A DNA stretch of 64,000 nt from Hwangdonia seohaensis (GTDB taxonomy: Bacteria > Bacteroidota > Bacteroidia > Flavobacteriales > Flavobacteriaceae), in contig NZ_JAVSCK010000002.1 of NCBI RefSeq assembly GCF_031932625.1, positions 744,001-808,000 of the forward strand, written 5' to 3'. This document shows, piece after piece, positions 51,913 through 61,290 of the stretch. A program made the translations under genes and the position numbers. Positions within the stretch are counted from its first letter, which is position 1, and each line of letters opens with the position of its first letter. The notes below the pieces were generated by a model, which was given only the letters and a program-made list of their open reading frames with translations, did not search any database and was not told the origin of the DNA.

Positions 51913-52965
51913 ATGAAAGCTTTTTGCATACTTATTACGTTTACCCTTGTTGGGACCTGTGCTACGACTAAATACTCCACAAAAATTGAAAACCTTAAAA
52001 GCAGTATTAAGCTGGCAGATAGTGCGCTTGCCGTAAATTATGCGAATACGATAACAAAAAAAGAGCTGAGCACCCATTTATATAAATTTGCTTCGGATGA
52101 ATTTAAAGGCCGAAAAGTTGGTGAAGCAGGCCAGAAAAAAGCGGCTCAATTTCTTAAATCCTATTACCAAAATGAAAATATAGGGTCTCCATTGGGCGGT
52201 TCTAACTATTATCAAACAATCCCATCTAGTTTTTTGTCCAATGAAATTAAAGCTTCAGAAAATGTTATGGCTTACGTTAAAGGTTCGGAAAAACCCGAAG
52301 AAGTCATCATTATTTCTGCACATCTCGATCATTTAGGCGTTTCAGAAAGCGGTGAAATTCATAACGGCGCAGATGATGATGGCTCTGGAAATGTGGCTAT
52401 TATGGAAATTGCCCAAGCATTTAATTTAGCAATAAAGGATGGCTATGCGCCCAAAAGAAGCTTGTTGTTTATTCATTTTACAGCCGAAGAAATAGGCAAA
52501 AGAGGCTCGGAATTTTACACGCAAAACCCCGTATTTCCTTTGGAAAACACCGTTGCAAACCTCAATATCGATATGATTGGTCGAGTTGACGATGCGCATT
52601 TAATCAATAAAAACTATATCTACTTAATTGGTTCGGACAGATTGAGCAAAGAGTTGCATTATACCTCAGAAAAAGTGAATGACGCTTATTTCGACATGAA
52701 TCTAGATTATAAATATAATGTTGAAGGCCAAAGAAACAATTACTACAAACGATCGGACCACTACAGTTTTGCAAAACACGATATTCCCGTTATTTTCTAT
52801 TTTAACGGCGAACACGACGATTACCACGAAGTTACCGATACACCCGAAAAAATAGATTACACCTTGCTTGAAACACGTACCAAACTCATTTTTGCAACGG
52901 CGTGGCAACTGGCCAATCAAGAGCATCGCATTGCCAATGACGAAAACAGTGTTTTCTTAAAATAA
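51913..52965 (+). CDS. M28-family metallopeptidase, lipoprotein (copy 1)
   Basis: 350 aa. A signal with possible lipobox VGTC (residue 16) precedes an M28 zinc aminopeptidase domain. Metal and catalytic residues are visible in SAHLDHLG, NGADDDGSGN, TAEEIGKRGSE, NIDMIGRVD and YHEVTDTPEKID. It probably trims peptides in the periplasm or at the outer membrane. It is about as long as, and clearly paralogous to, the next gene, with 75 nt between them. Confidence 0.9.
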   Translation: MKAFCILITFTLVGTCATTKYSTKIENLKSSIKLADSALAVNYANTITKKELSTHLYKFASDEFKGRKVGEAGQKKAAQFLKSYYQNENIGSPLGGSNYYQTIPSSFLSNEIKASENVMAYVKGSEKPEEVIIISAHLDHLGVSESGEIHNGADDDGSGNVAIMEIAQAFNLAIKDGYAPKRSLLFIHFTAEEIGKRGSEFYTQNPVFPLENTVANLNIDMIGRVDDAHLINKNYIYLIGSDRLSKELHYTSEKVNDAYFDMNLDYKYNVEGQRNNYYKRSDHYSFAKHDIPVIFYFNGEHDDYHEVTDTPEKIDYTLLETRTKLIFATAWQLANQEHRIANDENSVFLK

Positions 52966-53040
52966 GTATAATTACCCATTATATTTATTCTCTTTTATTT
53001 GTAATATATTTACACGAAAATTTATACATAATTATTAAAC

Positions 53041-54054
53041 ATGAAAAAATTAGGATTCCTTTTGTGCGCAGCTATTTTATTAGCTTCTTGTAGCAGTTCT
53101 CACAACAAAAAAGAAAAAAAAGACGTTACGGACTATGCAAAAACCATTACCCAAAGTGAGTTAAAAGAAATGCTTTACACCTATGCTTCAGATGAATTTG
53201 AGGGCAGGGAAACCGGTGAGCCCGGGCAAAAAAAAGCTATCGAATTTATTAAAAAACACTATGTGGACAATAAGATTCCATCGCCAATAGCAGACGGTGA
53301 TTATTTTCAAGACATTCCGGAATCCTATTTTAACGGTAGAGCCAAAGCCTCAGAAAATGTATTGGCTTTTATAAAAGGCTCTGAAAAACCGGACGAAGTT
53401 ATTGTAATATCGGCTCATTTGGATCATATTGGTATATCGTCCGATGGCGCGATAAATAACGGAGCAGACGACGACGGTTCTGGTACCGTCGCCATTTTAG
53501 AAATTGCCGAAGCTTTTAAAATAGCCGAAAAAGATGGTAACGGGCCCAAGCGTTCTATTCTTTTTTTACATGTAACCGGTGAAGAAATTGGCTTGTTCGG
53601 TTCGCGTTATTATACCGATGTCGACCCTGTTTTTCCCTTAGCAAATACCGTAGCTAATTTAAATATAGATATGATTGGGCGCGTAGACCCAAAACACGAA
53701 AACGGAGATAATTATCTGTACTTGATTGGTTCGGACAAACTGAGCCAAGAATTGCACGAGGTTTCGGAAGCCGTTAACAAAAAATATGTAAACCTGGAAT
53801 TAGACTATACGTATAACGATGAAAACGACCCCAACCGTTTTTATTACCGATCGGACCATTACAATTTTGCAAAAAACAATGTGCCCGTTATCTTTTATTT
53901 TAATGGTACACATGCCGATTACCATCGCCCTTCGGACACACCAGACAAAATAAACTACGAATTTTTAGAAACGCGCACCCAACTTATTTTCTATACCGCT
54001 TGGGAACTGGCTAATCGGGATGAACGGGTTAAAGTGGATTTAAAAACATCGTAA
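53041..54054 (+). CDS. M28-family metallopeptidase, lipoprotein (copy 2)
   Basis: 337 aa. Lipoprotein signal MKKLGFLLCAAILLASCSSS, then the same M28 domain: SAHLDHIGISSDG, NGADDDGSGT, TGEEIGLFGSRYY, NIDMIGRVDPK and YHRPSDTPDKI. All zinc ligands of the family appear present. Tandem duplicate of the upstream gene with divergence in the linker regions, suggesting an old duplication. Likely co-located in the envelope. Confidence 0.92.
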   Translation: MKKLGFLLCAAILLASCSSSHNKKEKKDVTDYAKTITQSELKEMLYTYASDEFEGRETGEPGQKKAIEFIKKHYVDNKIPSPIADGDYFQDIPESYFNGRAKASENVLAFIKGSEKPDEVIVISAHLDHIGISSDGAINNGADDDGSGTVAILEIAEAFKIAEKDGNGPKRSILFLHVTGEEIGLFGSRYYTDVDPVFPLANTVANLNIDMIGRVDPKHENGDNYLYLIGSDKLSQELHEVSEAVNKKYVNLELDYTYNDENDPNRFYYRSDHYNFAKNNVPVIFYFNGTHADYHRPSDTPDKINYEFLETRTQLIFYTAWELANRDERVKVDLKTS

Positions 54055-54098
54055 TTACTGAATCTTAGTATATTAAATAACCCAGCTAATATATAATA

Positions 54099-54722
54099 AT
54101 GAAAAGAATATTATTTATGGGAATCTTAGCTCTTTTAGGTTGTAAGAATAATACAGCACCAAAAAATCCTCCTTTTGAAGAACAATTTCAAATTTTTAAA
54201 GATTTAGGTTTCAAATTAAACGAAGAAACAAACAAATCAGATCTGGAAAGATGGGATAAACAAGATTTTATTGACGAACCCTTTTCCTTAATGTATATGA
54301 CTCTTGGTCAAACAATAGAAAGGGAGCCATGGAAACCTTTAACTAATAGATGTTGGGATTTTGATACTGAAGCTATTGAAGATCATGGTTCGTATGTTGA
54401 TATCATTAAAAACCTCGAACGAATTACTAGAGGTGAATTAATTTTTGAAAATATCAAAGATTATGTTGATATAGAAGAAGAAAAAGCTTGGATTTCATTT
54501 ACCTTCTCTGGAAAAGATTATAAATGGGATTTAAAGATTGATAATGATTGGGTTGACGTTGATTTGTTTTCAAAAATTGTTGAATTAACCAAAAAAAATA
54601 AGTCAAAGGGAAGATATACATACTTTGATACTGGCGGACAAAATGCAGTTTTAGGATTTGAGACACCGGAAAGCTTGAAAGAAATAAAGCGTAAAACAGG
54701 TTTGAAAACAACATGGCTATAA
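54099..54722 (+). CDS. Orphan lipoprotein
   Basis: 207 aa, not recognised. Lipobox LLGCKNN at about 13-16. The mature part is acidic and rich in aromatic residues (for example WISFTFSGKDYKWDLKIDND), ending YFDTGGQNAVLGFETPESLKEIKRKTGLK-like. No catalytic pattern seen. It follows the M28 pair by 44 nt but need not be functionally linked. Confidence 0.65.
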   Translation: MKRILFMGILALLGCKNNTAPKNPPFEEQFQIFKDLGFKLNEETNKSDLERWDKQDFIDEPFSLMYMTLGQTIEREPWKPLTNRCWDFDTEAIEDHGSYVDIIKNLERITRGELIFENIKDYVDIEEEKAWISFTFSGKDYKWDLKIDNDWVDVDLFSKIVELTKKNKSKGRYTYFDTGGQNAVLGFETPESLKEIKRKTGLKTTWL

Positions 54723-54778
54723 ACTAAACTACTAAAAACATTAAGTTGATTTAAAACAAACAAATTTAAACCCACAAA

Positions 54779-54808
54779 AAAAGCCTTTCAATATCTTGAA
54801 AGGCTTTT
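54779..54808 (-). terminator. Bidirectional terminator between tRNA-His and the orphan lipoprotein gene
   Basis: A 12-bp perfect stem (aaaagcctttca 54779-54790 with 54797-54808) and 6-nt loop, flanked by A and T runs. It serves the tRNA on the minus strand and probably also the plus-strand gene. Confidence 0.85.
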
Positions 54809-54816
54809 GCTTTCTG

Positions 54817-54891
54817 GGTGGAAGACCGGATTCGAACCGGCGACCCTTGGTACCACAAACCAATGCTCTAACCAACTGAGCTACAACCACC
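54817..54891 (-). tRNA. tRNA-His (GTG anticodon)
   Basis: The cloverleaf folds well: D-arm GCTC/GAGC, anticodon stem TTGGT/ACCAA with loop TTGTGGT (anticodon GTG), T-arm GCCGG-TTCGAAT-CCGGT. The extra 5' G(-1) typical of tRNA-His is encoded (54891), opposite discriminator C73. CCA is not encoded. The acceptor stem GTGGTTG against CTTCCAC has two adjacent T-T mismatches at positions 5-68 and 6-67, which is unusual. It is followed by a terminator. Confidence 0.93.
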
Positions 54892-55050
54892 ATGTGTTTT
54901 TTATATAAAACTTTAAACAAGTTTTTACAAAAGGAATGCTTTTATTTACAAATAAAGCTACCCTATAATGTGCATTTTGTAATGCGTTTGCAAATGTATA
55001 TTATTTAGTATTTACTGCAAAGTATTTCTGTGTTTTTTTGAGAATAATTT

Positions 55051-55767
55051 TCATTTCAAATCAAACAAACTATCCACGGCAATGTACCTATCCACGGTAA
55101 AGCCTTCGGCATATTCAACGCCAACCAAACGCCCTAAATCCTTGGCCCTGTAATTAATACTATCGGTAAAGTTTTTACTGGATATTGGTGTTTCAGGTTC
55201 TTTGCTCGAGGCATCATAAAACTGTGTTTTATAGGCCATAACCGCTTTCATTTTTACCTCCATATAATTAGAGACATCAACAACCAAATCAGGTTCTAAA
55301 TTTTTCCATTGTATATAATGATACACTTGTTTTGGTCGCCACGGACTTTGTACATTGCCATCAACGGTAGTCTCAATTTTTATCAAACCGCTTAAAAAAC
55401 AAGCATCGCTTACTAATTTACTGCCTTTACCGTGGTCAATGTGCCTATCATCAATCGCATTGCATATCACAAGTTCTGGCTTGTATTTACGAATCATTTT
55501 AATAATTTCAAGCTGATGCTGTTTATCATTTACAAAAAAACCATCCGCAAACCCAAGGTTTTCCCTTACGGAAATACCCAAAATTTCAGCAGCATTGTTA
55601 GCTTCGATCGCTCTTGTTTCTGCCGTACCACGGGTTCCCAATTCGCCTTTTGTGAGGTCTAAAATACCCACCTTTTTACCGAGGGCAATTTCTTTTGCCA
55701 GGGTAGCACCGCAACCCAATTCTACATCATCTGGATGCGCACCAATGGCTAAAATATCTAATTTCAT
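55051..55767 (-). CDS. bshB1: Bacillithiol biosynthesis deacetylase BshB1
   Basis: 238 aa LmbE-like deacetylase. The zinc motif AHPDDVELGCG (H11, D13, D14) and the later DDRHIDHGKGSKL are present; FTDSINYRAKDLGRLVGVEYAEGF is the BshB1-type end. It removes acetyl from GlcNAc-malate in bacillithiol synthesis, the low-molecular thiol used in many Bacteroidota. bshA and bshC are not in the window. Confidence 0.93.
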   Translation of the reverse strand: MKLDILAIGAHPDDVELGCGATLAKEIALGKKVGILDLTKGELGTRGTAETRAIEANNAAEILGISVRENLGFADGFFVNDKQHQLEIIKMIRKYKPELVICNAIDDRHIDHGKGSKLVSDACFLSGLIKIETTVDGNVQSPWRPKQVYHYIQWKNLEPDLVVDVSNYMEVKMKAVMAYKTQFYDASSKEPETPISSKNFTDSINYRAKDLGRLVGVEYAEGFTVDRYIAVDSLFDLK

Positions 55768-56043
55768 CGTTAAATTTATTAATCTTAAAAAGTCAAAAAT
55801 AGCTTTTTAAGATTGTTATTTTCTCAATTTCTACTCATTTTTTTAAATAATTAAATCTAATTATTCAATAAAAATTAGCAAATCCACAAAACTCACTATT
55901 ACGAAAACGTCTTCGTAAACACTATTCATGGCTTTTGTTTGATAAATATAACAATAATTGAAAAATAACCACTCCGGCAAAAGCATGACATTAGTCATAA
56001 TTCTAAACGTATATCTACCCTAATTTTATACTACAATCATTAA
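55768..56043. other. Divergent gap between bshB1 and the transporter gene
   Basis: AT-rich, 318 nt in total including the hairpin that follows. I see no gene, repeat or clear promoter box in this part. Confidence 0.4.
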
Positions 56044-56061
56044 GGCACGGAGAAACGTGCC
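56044..56061 (+). promoter_or_regulatory. GC-rich leader hairpin before the SLC13-type transporter
   Basis: A 6-bp stem ggcacg/cgtgcc with loop gagaaa stands out in AT-rich DNA, 24 nt upstream of the ATG. There is no T run, so it is not an ordinary terminator. It may stabilise mRNA or bind a regulator. Confidence 0.35.
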
Positions 56062-56085
56062 AAAACCGAAAAAGAATTACACCGT

Positions 56086-57927
56086 ATGATCTATTTAATG
56101 CTCATCATATTAACCATTACCATCGCACTTTTTGTTTGGGGCAAATTTACTCCAGATATCGTCGCTCTAATATCCATGATAAGTTTGTTTTTAACGGGCA
56201 TTTTAGATGCTACCGAAACCCTAAGCGGGTTTAGCAACCCAACGGTTATTATGATTGCGGCATTATTTATAATTGGCGAAGGTATTGCACAAACCGGTTG
56301 GACGGCCATGGCCGGTAAAAAGTTTGTGGAGTGGGCAGGAAAAAGTGTTCCTAAATTACTCGTTATTGTAACGCTTGGGGCTGGTGTGTTATCGGGGTTT
56401 GTTAGCAACACGGGTACCGTGGCTACCTTAATGCCTTTAACCATATCATCGGCGTGGAGCATTGGTACGCTACCCTCAAAAATGTTAATGCCCGTTGCTT
56501 TTGGGTCGAACACGGGCGGGTTGTTAACCTTAACCGGAACACCTCCAAACATTATTGCCAGTAACGCCTTAATAGAAGCTGGTTTTGAAGGGTTTTCATT
56601 CTTTGAATTTGCTTTAATCGGCTTACCGCTACTTTTAATAGCATTGGTGTACTTTAGATACATAGGCTACAAACTTTTACCCAAAAACAAAACAAACAAC
56701 AAACCCGTAAATATTGAATCTACTTTACACAATTGGATTGAAGCTTATAAAATAGATAGCGGCTATTACCGCTTGCGTATACGCTCTTTATCGCCACTTA
56801 TAAACACAAAATTAGAAGATTGGCATTTAGAAAAAGATTATAACGTGTCTGTTATTCGATTAAAAAGAAGACACCCAAATGTATTAAAAGGGATTCCTCA
56901 ATTTGAAGAGTTTCCAGATACCGAGACCGAATTACGCTATCACGATATTATTACCGTAAAGGGCGAAACCGAAGCTATTAATAAGCTGATGATTACTTTC
57001 AGGTTAGGGCTTTTACCGCTAGAACCTATTACCGACGAATTGAAAAACAACCTTATTAATCAAGAGGTGGGCATGACCGAAGTGATTGTTAACCCAAATT
57101 CCATACTCGTAGGTAGACAATATAAATTAGGCGATTATTTTAAACGTTACGGCATTCAACTTTTAGCAGCATCAAGAAACAACAAGCCTTTAGAGGAAAA
57201 AGAAATTACCGTAAAAGCTGGTGACGCCTTTTTAATACGAGGCACTTGGGAACATATTGACGATTTAAAAAAACAACACGAAAACCTAGTTATTATCGGT
57301 AGTCCGGAAGGTATGGCAAAAAACGTGGAACGTTTAAGCACAAAATCTTATATCGCTTTGGGTTCATTAATACTTATGATTGTGTTTATGGTATTTAAAA
57401 TTGTACCGGGCTCCATTGCAGCATTAATTTCTGCAGGTATTATTTTACTAACGGGATGCGTTCCAATAACCAAAGCTTATAAAGGCATTAGTTGGACAAG
57501 CGTTGTAATGATTGCGGCCATGATACCCATGGGCATCGCATTGCAAAAAACAGGAACCGCGCAAATTATTGCAAACGGACTGGTAGACTATTTAGGCGCT
57601 ATTCACCCCATATTATTGTTGGGCGGTGTGTTTTTACTAACCACCACATTTAGTCAGGTTATAAACAACTCAGCAACAGCCGTATTAATGGCACCCATAG
57701 CCATTTTAGCAGCGGGCTCTTTAAACCTATCGCCAGAACCATTTATGATTGTAGTTGCCATAAGTGCATCAACAGCATTTTTAACACCAATTGGCACCAC
57801 AACAAACGCCATGGTAATGACCGCCGGTGGTTATAAATTTATGAATTACCTAAAAGTTGGTGCCCCATTACTTTTGGTATTCTTTATAATATCGATGATA
57901 CTCGTGCCAATTATTTGGCCATTTTAA
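56086..57927 (+). CDS. SLC13/DASS-type transporter with two TrkA-C domains
   Basis: 613 aa. About five membrane helices in residues 1-205, then two RCK_C/TrkA-C domains at about 222-305 (LINTKLEDWHLEKDYNVSVI) and 330-405 (ILVGRQYKLGDYFKRYGIQL), then a second helical block (425-613). Substrate-loop motifs SNTGTVATLMPL, LTGTPPNIIASNAL, NNSATAVLMAPI and TPIGTTTNAMV match the divalent anion:sodium symporter group. It probably imports dicarboxylate, sulfate or another anion. pckA downstream (42 nt) fits a C4-dicarboxylate, but this is inference. Confidence 0.87.
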   Translation: MIYLMLIILTITIALFVWGKFTPDIVALISMISLFLTGILDATETLSGFSNPTVIMIAALFIIGEGIAQTGWTAMAGKKFVEWAGKSVPKLLVIVTLGAGVLSGFVSNTGTVATLMPLTISSAWSIGTLPSKMLMPVAFGSNTGGLLTLTGTPPNIIASNALIEAGFEGFSFFEFALIGLPLLLIALVYFRYIGYKLLPKNKTNNKPVNIESTLHNWIEAYKIDSGYYRLRIRSLSPLINTKLEDWHLEKDYNVSVIRLKRRHPNVLKGIPQFEEFPDTETELRYHDIITVKGETEAINKLMITFRLGLLPLEPITDELKNNLINQEVGMTEVIVNPNSILVGRQYKLGDYFKRYGIQLLAASRNNKPLEEKEITVKAGDAFLIRGTWEHIDDLKKQHENLVIIGSPEGMAKNVERLSTKSYIALGSLILMIVFMVFKIVPGSIAALISAGIILLTGCVPITKAYKGISWTSVVMIAAMIPMGIALQKTGTAQIIANGLVDYLGAIHPILLLGGVFLLTTTFSQVINNSATAVLMAPIAILAAGSLNLSPEPFMIVVAISASTAFLTPIGTTTNAMVMTAGGYKFMNYLKVGAPLLLVFFIISMILVPIIWPF

Positions 57928-57969
57928 AATAAATAAATTATTAGTAGGAACCTTTAAAATCGATTAAAA

Positions 57970-59601
57970 ATGAAAACAGCAGGAACAGTTCAAAACGACA
58001 AAAACCTAGAAAGGTACGGCCTAAAAGATGTAACAGTAAACTGGAATTTATCGCCAGAAGAACTTCAAAAAATTACTGTTGAAAAAGGTATGGGGAAAGA
58101 AACAGCAAACGGAACACTTGCTATAAATACTGGTAAATTTACCGGTCGTTCGCCTCAAGATCGTTTTTTAGTAAAAGACGATTATACAGAAGATAAAGTA
58201 TGGTGGGGAAAAACCAACAAACCAGTATCTCCTGAAAATTTCGACAAGCTTAAAAACGAAATAATCAAATACCTATCCGGAAAAGAAATTTACGCCAGAG
58301 ATGGTTACGTATGTGCAGAGCCAGAGTTTAGAACCAATATTAGAACGGTAACCGAATTACCGTGGTCTAACCTATTTGTGTACAATATGTTTTTAAGACC
58401 CAGTTTAAAAGAGCTGGAAAACTTTGAAGAAGATTGGTTGATTCTTTGTGCACCGGGTTATGTGTGCCCAGACCCCAAAGCTTTTGGTATCCGTCAAGGT
58501 AACTTTTCAATACTAAACTTTACACAAAAAATAGCTTTAGTTGGTGGATCTGCCTATACAGGCGAAATGAAAAAAGGTATTTTCTCTGCATTAAATTTAA
58601 TTTTACCAACCGAACACAACGTACTGCCCATGCACTGTTCTGCAAACGTAGGTAAAAAGGGAGACACCGCTATTTTCTTCGGATTGTCAGGCACAGGAAA
58701 AACCACTTTATCGGCTGATCCGGAACGTAAATTAATTGGTGACGATGAGCACGGTTGGACAAAAGACAATACCATCTTTAATTTTGAAGGCGGATGTTAT
58801 GCCAAGGTAATCGACCTTACCGAAGAAAAAGAACCGGACATTTTTAGAGCCGTTAAACCAGGTGCTTTACTTGAAAACGTGATATTTAAAGATAATGGCG
58901 AACCCGATTATGAAGATAGTAGCATCACACAAAACACGCGTGTAAGCTACCCCATTTATCACATCGATAATATTCAGGAAACGCTTTACGCGAACAACCC
59001 AAAAAACATCTTCTTTTTAACCTGTGATGCTTTTGGTGTACTGCCTCCGGTGTCTAAATTAACTCCAGGTCAAGCGGCTTACCACTTTATTTCTGGATAC
59101 ACCGCAAAAGTTGCAGGAACCGAAGCTGGAATTACAGAACCCGTACCATCATTCTCAGCTTGTTTTGGCGAACCATTTATGCCATTACATCCAACTGTTT
59201 ACGGCGAAATGCTAAGTAAAAAAATGACAGAAGCCGGGGTTAATGTATGGTTAATCAATACAGGATGGAGCGCGGGACCTTATGGTGTTGGTTCACGTAT
59301 AAAATTAAAATATACAAGAGCTATGATTACGGCTATCCTTAACGGAGAATTAGATAATGTAGATTACGACCAAAACTTTATTTTTGGCTTACACATGCCA
59401 AAATATTGCCCAGGTGTACCATCAGAGATTTTAGACCCGATGAACACGTGGTTACAAAAAGGCGCTTATGTGGGCAAAGCTATTCATTTAGCACACTCAT
59501 TCCATTTAAACTTTGAGAAATTTGCTGCACAAGCCTCTGATCAAATTATTGAAGGTGGACCGCTAATTGATCAACATCACCAATTAAACGAACACTTTTA
59601 A
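57970..59601 (+). CDS. pckA: Phosphoenolpyruvate carboxykinase (ATP)
   Basis: 543 aa, standard length. P-loop FGLSGTGKTTLSADP (238-245 for GLSGTGKT), TGRSPQDRFLVKD for the oxaloacetate site, and EGGCYAKVIDLTEE are the ATP-type signature. Converts oxaloacetate to phosphoenolpyruvate in gluconeogenesis. It is 42 nt after the transporter gene and ends in a strong terminator. Confidence 0.97.
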   Translation: MKTAGTVQNDKNLERYGLKDVTVNWNLSPEELQKITVEKGMGKETANGTLAINTGKFTGRSPQDRFLVKDDYTEDKVWWGKTNKPVSPENFDKLKNEIIKYLSGKEIYARDGYVCAEPEFRTNIRTVTELPWSNLFVYNMFLRPSLKELENFEEDWLILCAPGYVCPDPKAFGIRQGNFSILNFTQKIALVGGSAYTGEMKKGIFSALNLILPTEHNVLPMHCSANVGKKGDTAIFFGLSGTGKTTLSADPERKLIGDDEHGWTKDNTIFNFEGGCYAKVIDLTEEKEPDIFRAVKPGALLENVIFKDNGEPDYEDSSITQNTRVSYPIYHIDNIQETLYANNPKNIFFLTCDAFGVLPPVSKLTPGQAAYHFISGYTAKVAGTEAGITEPVPSFSACFGEPFMPLHPTVYGEMLSKKMTEAGVNVWLINTGWSAGPYGVGSRIKLKYTRAMITAILNGELDNVDYDQNFIFGLHMPKYCPGVPSEILDPMNTWLQKGAYVGKAIHLAHSFHLNFEKFAAQASDQIIEGGPLIDQHHQLNEHF

Positions 59602-59620
59602 TAGGTTCTTATTTAAGCAT

Positions 59621-59650
59621 AAAGGAGCTCTTTTTTTGAGCTCCTTTTAC
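59621..59650 (+). terminator. Rho-independent terminator after pckA
   Basis: A 10-bp perfect stem (aaaggagctc 59621-59630 with 59638-59647) with a T7 loop, 19 nt past the stop codon. Confidence 0.85.
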
Positions 59651-59680
59651 TTGCCAATACATCATAAAATTTTAAATTTG
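59651..59680 (+). promoter_or_regulatory. Bacteroidota-type promoter, TTG-N19-TAAATTTG
   Basis: TTG (59651-59653) and TAAATTTG (59673-59680) are separated by exactly 19 nt, an ideal match to the family consensus. The ATG of the next gene begins only 4 nt after the -7 box, so the transcript would have little or no leader. Confidence 0.6.
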
Positions 59681-59684
59681 AAAA

Positions 59685-60362
59685 ATGAAAAAACTATTAC
59701 TTTTATTAAGCCTTTTAATGGTTTTCAACTTTAGTTATGCCCAAATAAATCCAGAAGATAAGCTAGGAACTTGGTACGAGTTAGGAAGCAATCACAAAAT
59801 TTCGGATAAATCAAGTATCATTACCTACACGCAGATTTGGCTTTATGAACTTAATGACAATTTTAATTTCTTTTTATTCAAATTAGCCTACAATTATCAT
59901 TTTAACCCAAAATTAACGGCTACCATGTATTTGGGCTATTCGGATTTTGATGGCAACATAAACATGAGTTCACCCCATACTTACGAAAGCCGCATAACCG
60001 AACAAATTACATTTAAACATAAATTAAGTAAAATTCCACTAGATCATAGATTAAGAGTCGAGCATCGTTTCTTCAGAAAACACGATTCTAAACCAAAAGC
60101 AGCAAGGTTGCGCTACAGGCTCGGTACTAAATTTAATTTAAATAAGTCTGTATTTGTTCGTATATCCAACGAACTTTTACTCACGCCCAAGTTTAGCAAC
60201 ACGCCAGAAAACAGATTTTATACGGGATTAGGTTTTAACTTTTCAAAATCCCAGAACATACAGTTGGGTTATATGAATAGAAACACGTCCAGCAAAGCAA
60301 ACTTACACAGGATACAAGTTGGCATGTTTTTTAAAACAGATTTTAGGAAGAACAAAAGCTAA
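59685..60362 (+). CDS. DUF2490 family outer-membrane protein
   Basis: 225 aa. Signal peptide (about 1-19, ending SYAQ), then alternating hydrophobic strands typical of a small beta-barrel: LGTWYELGSNHKISDKSSI, FFLFKLAYNYHFNPKLTATM, HRLRVEHRFFRK and the last-strand LHRIQVGMFFKTDF. DUF2490 proteins are predicted outer-membrane barrels of unknown function. It seems to be transcribed from its own promoter. Confidence 0.82.
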   Translation: MKKLLLLLSLLMVFNFSYAQINPEDKLGTWYELGSNHKISDKSSIITYTQIWLYELNDNFNFFLFKLAYNYHFNPKLTATMYLGYSDFDGNINMSSPHTYESRITEQITFKHKLSKIPLDHRLRVEHRFFRKHDSKPKAARLRYRLGTKFNLNKSVFVRISNELLLTPKFSNTPENRFYTGLGFNFSKSQNIQLGYMNRNTSSKANLHRIQVGMFFKTDFRKNKS

Positions 60363-60406
60363 TCTTGAGCAGCTTGCCACGGCCTAAAAACACTGCGCCA
60401 TATTAC

Positions 60407-61288
60407 CTATTTTTTAAAAGTCCAAGCCACAATTCTGGAAATTTTATGGCCCTGTCCCATACTAATGGTTTTAATATCGGTTGCTCCTAATTTTTTTAAA
60501 GAGGCGTACATTCCTTTTACTAAATCTTTTTTAGATACTAACGTGCTAAACCATGTACATTGTGTTTTAAATAAAGAACTTTCATATAAATAATTGTGGA
60601 TAAACGCTTTTTCGCCGCCGTTGTACCAAAGTTCGTTATGTGTGCCAGCAAAATTTCTAACAATCGTTTCTTCTGCTCTATTTAATCCTTTAAGTTTTCG
60701 TGTTGTGGCTTCTAAGGCTTCGGCTTCCGATTTATAAAAAGGTGGATTGCATATTGATGCTGAAAACCTATCATCTTTATTAACAATTCCATTAAATATT
60801 TTCGAAGTATTGGTTTGATGTCGCAACCCAATTTTATGTTTTAATTCGTTTTTATCTATAATTTTTTGAGCCGTTTTAATTGAGGATTTATCAATATCTG
60901 TGGCGATAAAATGCCAGTTATATTCGGCAACGCCCAAAATAGGATAAATGGCCGTGGCACCGGTACCAATATCCAAAACACTAATGTCCTCATTTATGTT
61001 TGAAGCTTTAAGCAAATCGGCTAAATGGTGAATATAATCCACTCGACCGGGAATTGGCGGACATAAATTGGTGTCTGGAAAATCCCAAAAATTAATATTG
61101 TAATGGTGTTTCAATAAAGCCGTATTTAATGCTTTTACCGCTTTCGGGTTTGCAAAATCTATGGTTTTGGTTTCGTATTCATTTACAAGTACAAACGCTT
61201 TTAATGCTGGATGTGATTCGCATAAAGCATCAAAATCGTATCCCGATTTATGCTTGTTTTTTGGATGGAAGTTTTGATGGGTTTTGAT
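60407..61288 (-). CDS. rlmF: RlmF-like 23S rRNA adenine methyltransferase, start uncertain
   Basis: The frame opening at a TTG (61114) gives 235 aa and includes the catalytic NPPFYKS and SAM loop VLDIGTGATAIYPILG. Homologous sequence clearly continues upstream in frame (KSGYDFDALCESHPALKAFV and TKTIDFANPKAVKALNTALL) to about 61255. No ATG, GTG or TTG exists in this frame between there and the stop upstream; only ATC (61286-61288) or ATA (61292-61294) could serve. I give the ATC as the end. The family methylates A1618 of 23S rRNA. It may use a rare start or be start-damaged. Confidence 0.75.
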   Translation of the reverse strand: MKTHQNFHPKNKHKSGYDFDALCESHPALKAFVLVNEYETKTIDFANPKAVKALNTALLKHHYNINFWDFPDTNLCPPIPGRVDYIHHLADLLKASNINEDISVLDIGTGATAIYPILGVAEYNWHFIATDIDKSSIKTAQKIIDKNELKHKIGLRHQTNTSKIFNGIVNKDDRFSASICNPPFYKSEAEALEATTRKLKGLNRAEETIVRNFAGTHNELWYNGGEKAFIHNYLYESSLFKTQCTWFSTLVSKKDLVKGMYASLKKLGATDIKTISMGQGHKISRIVAWTFKK

Positions 61289-61290
61289 AA

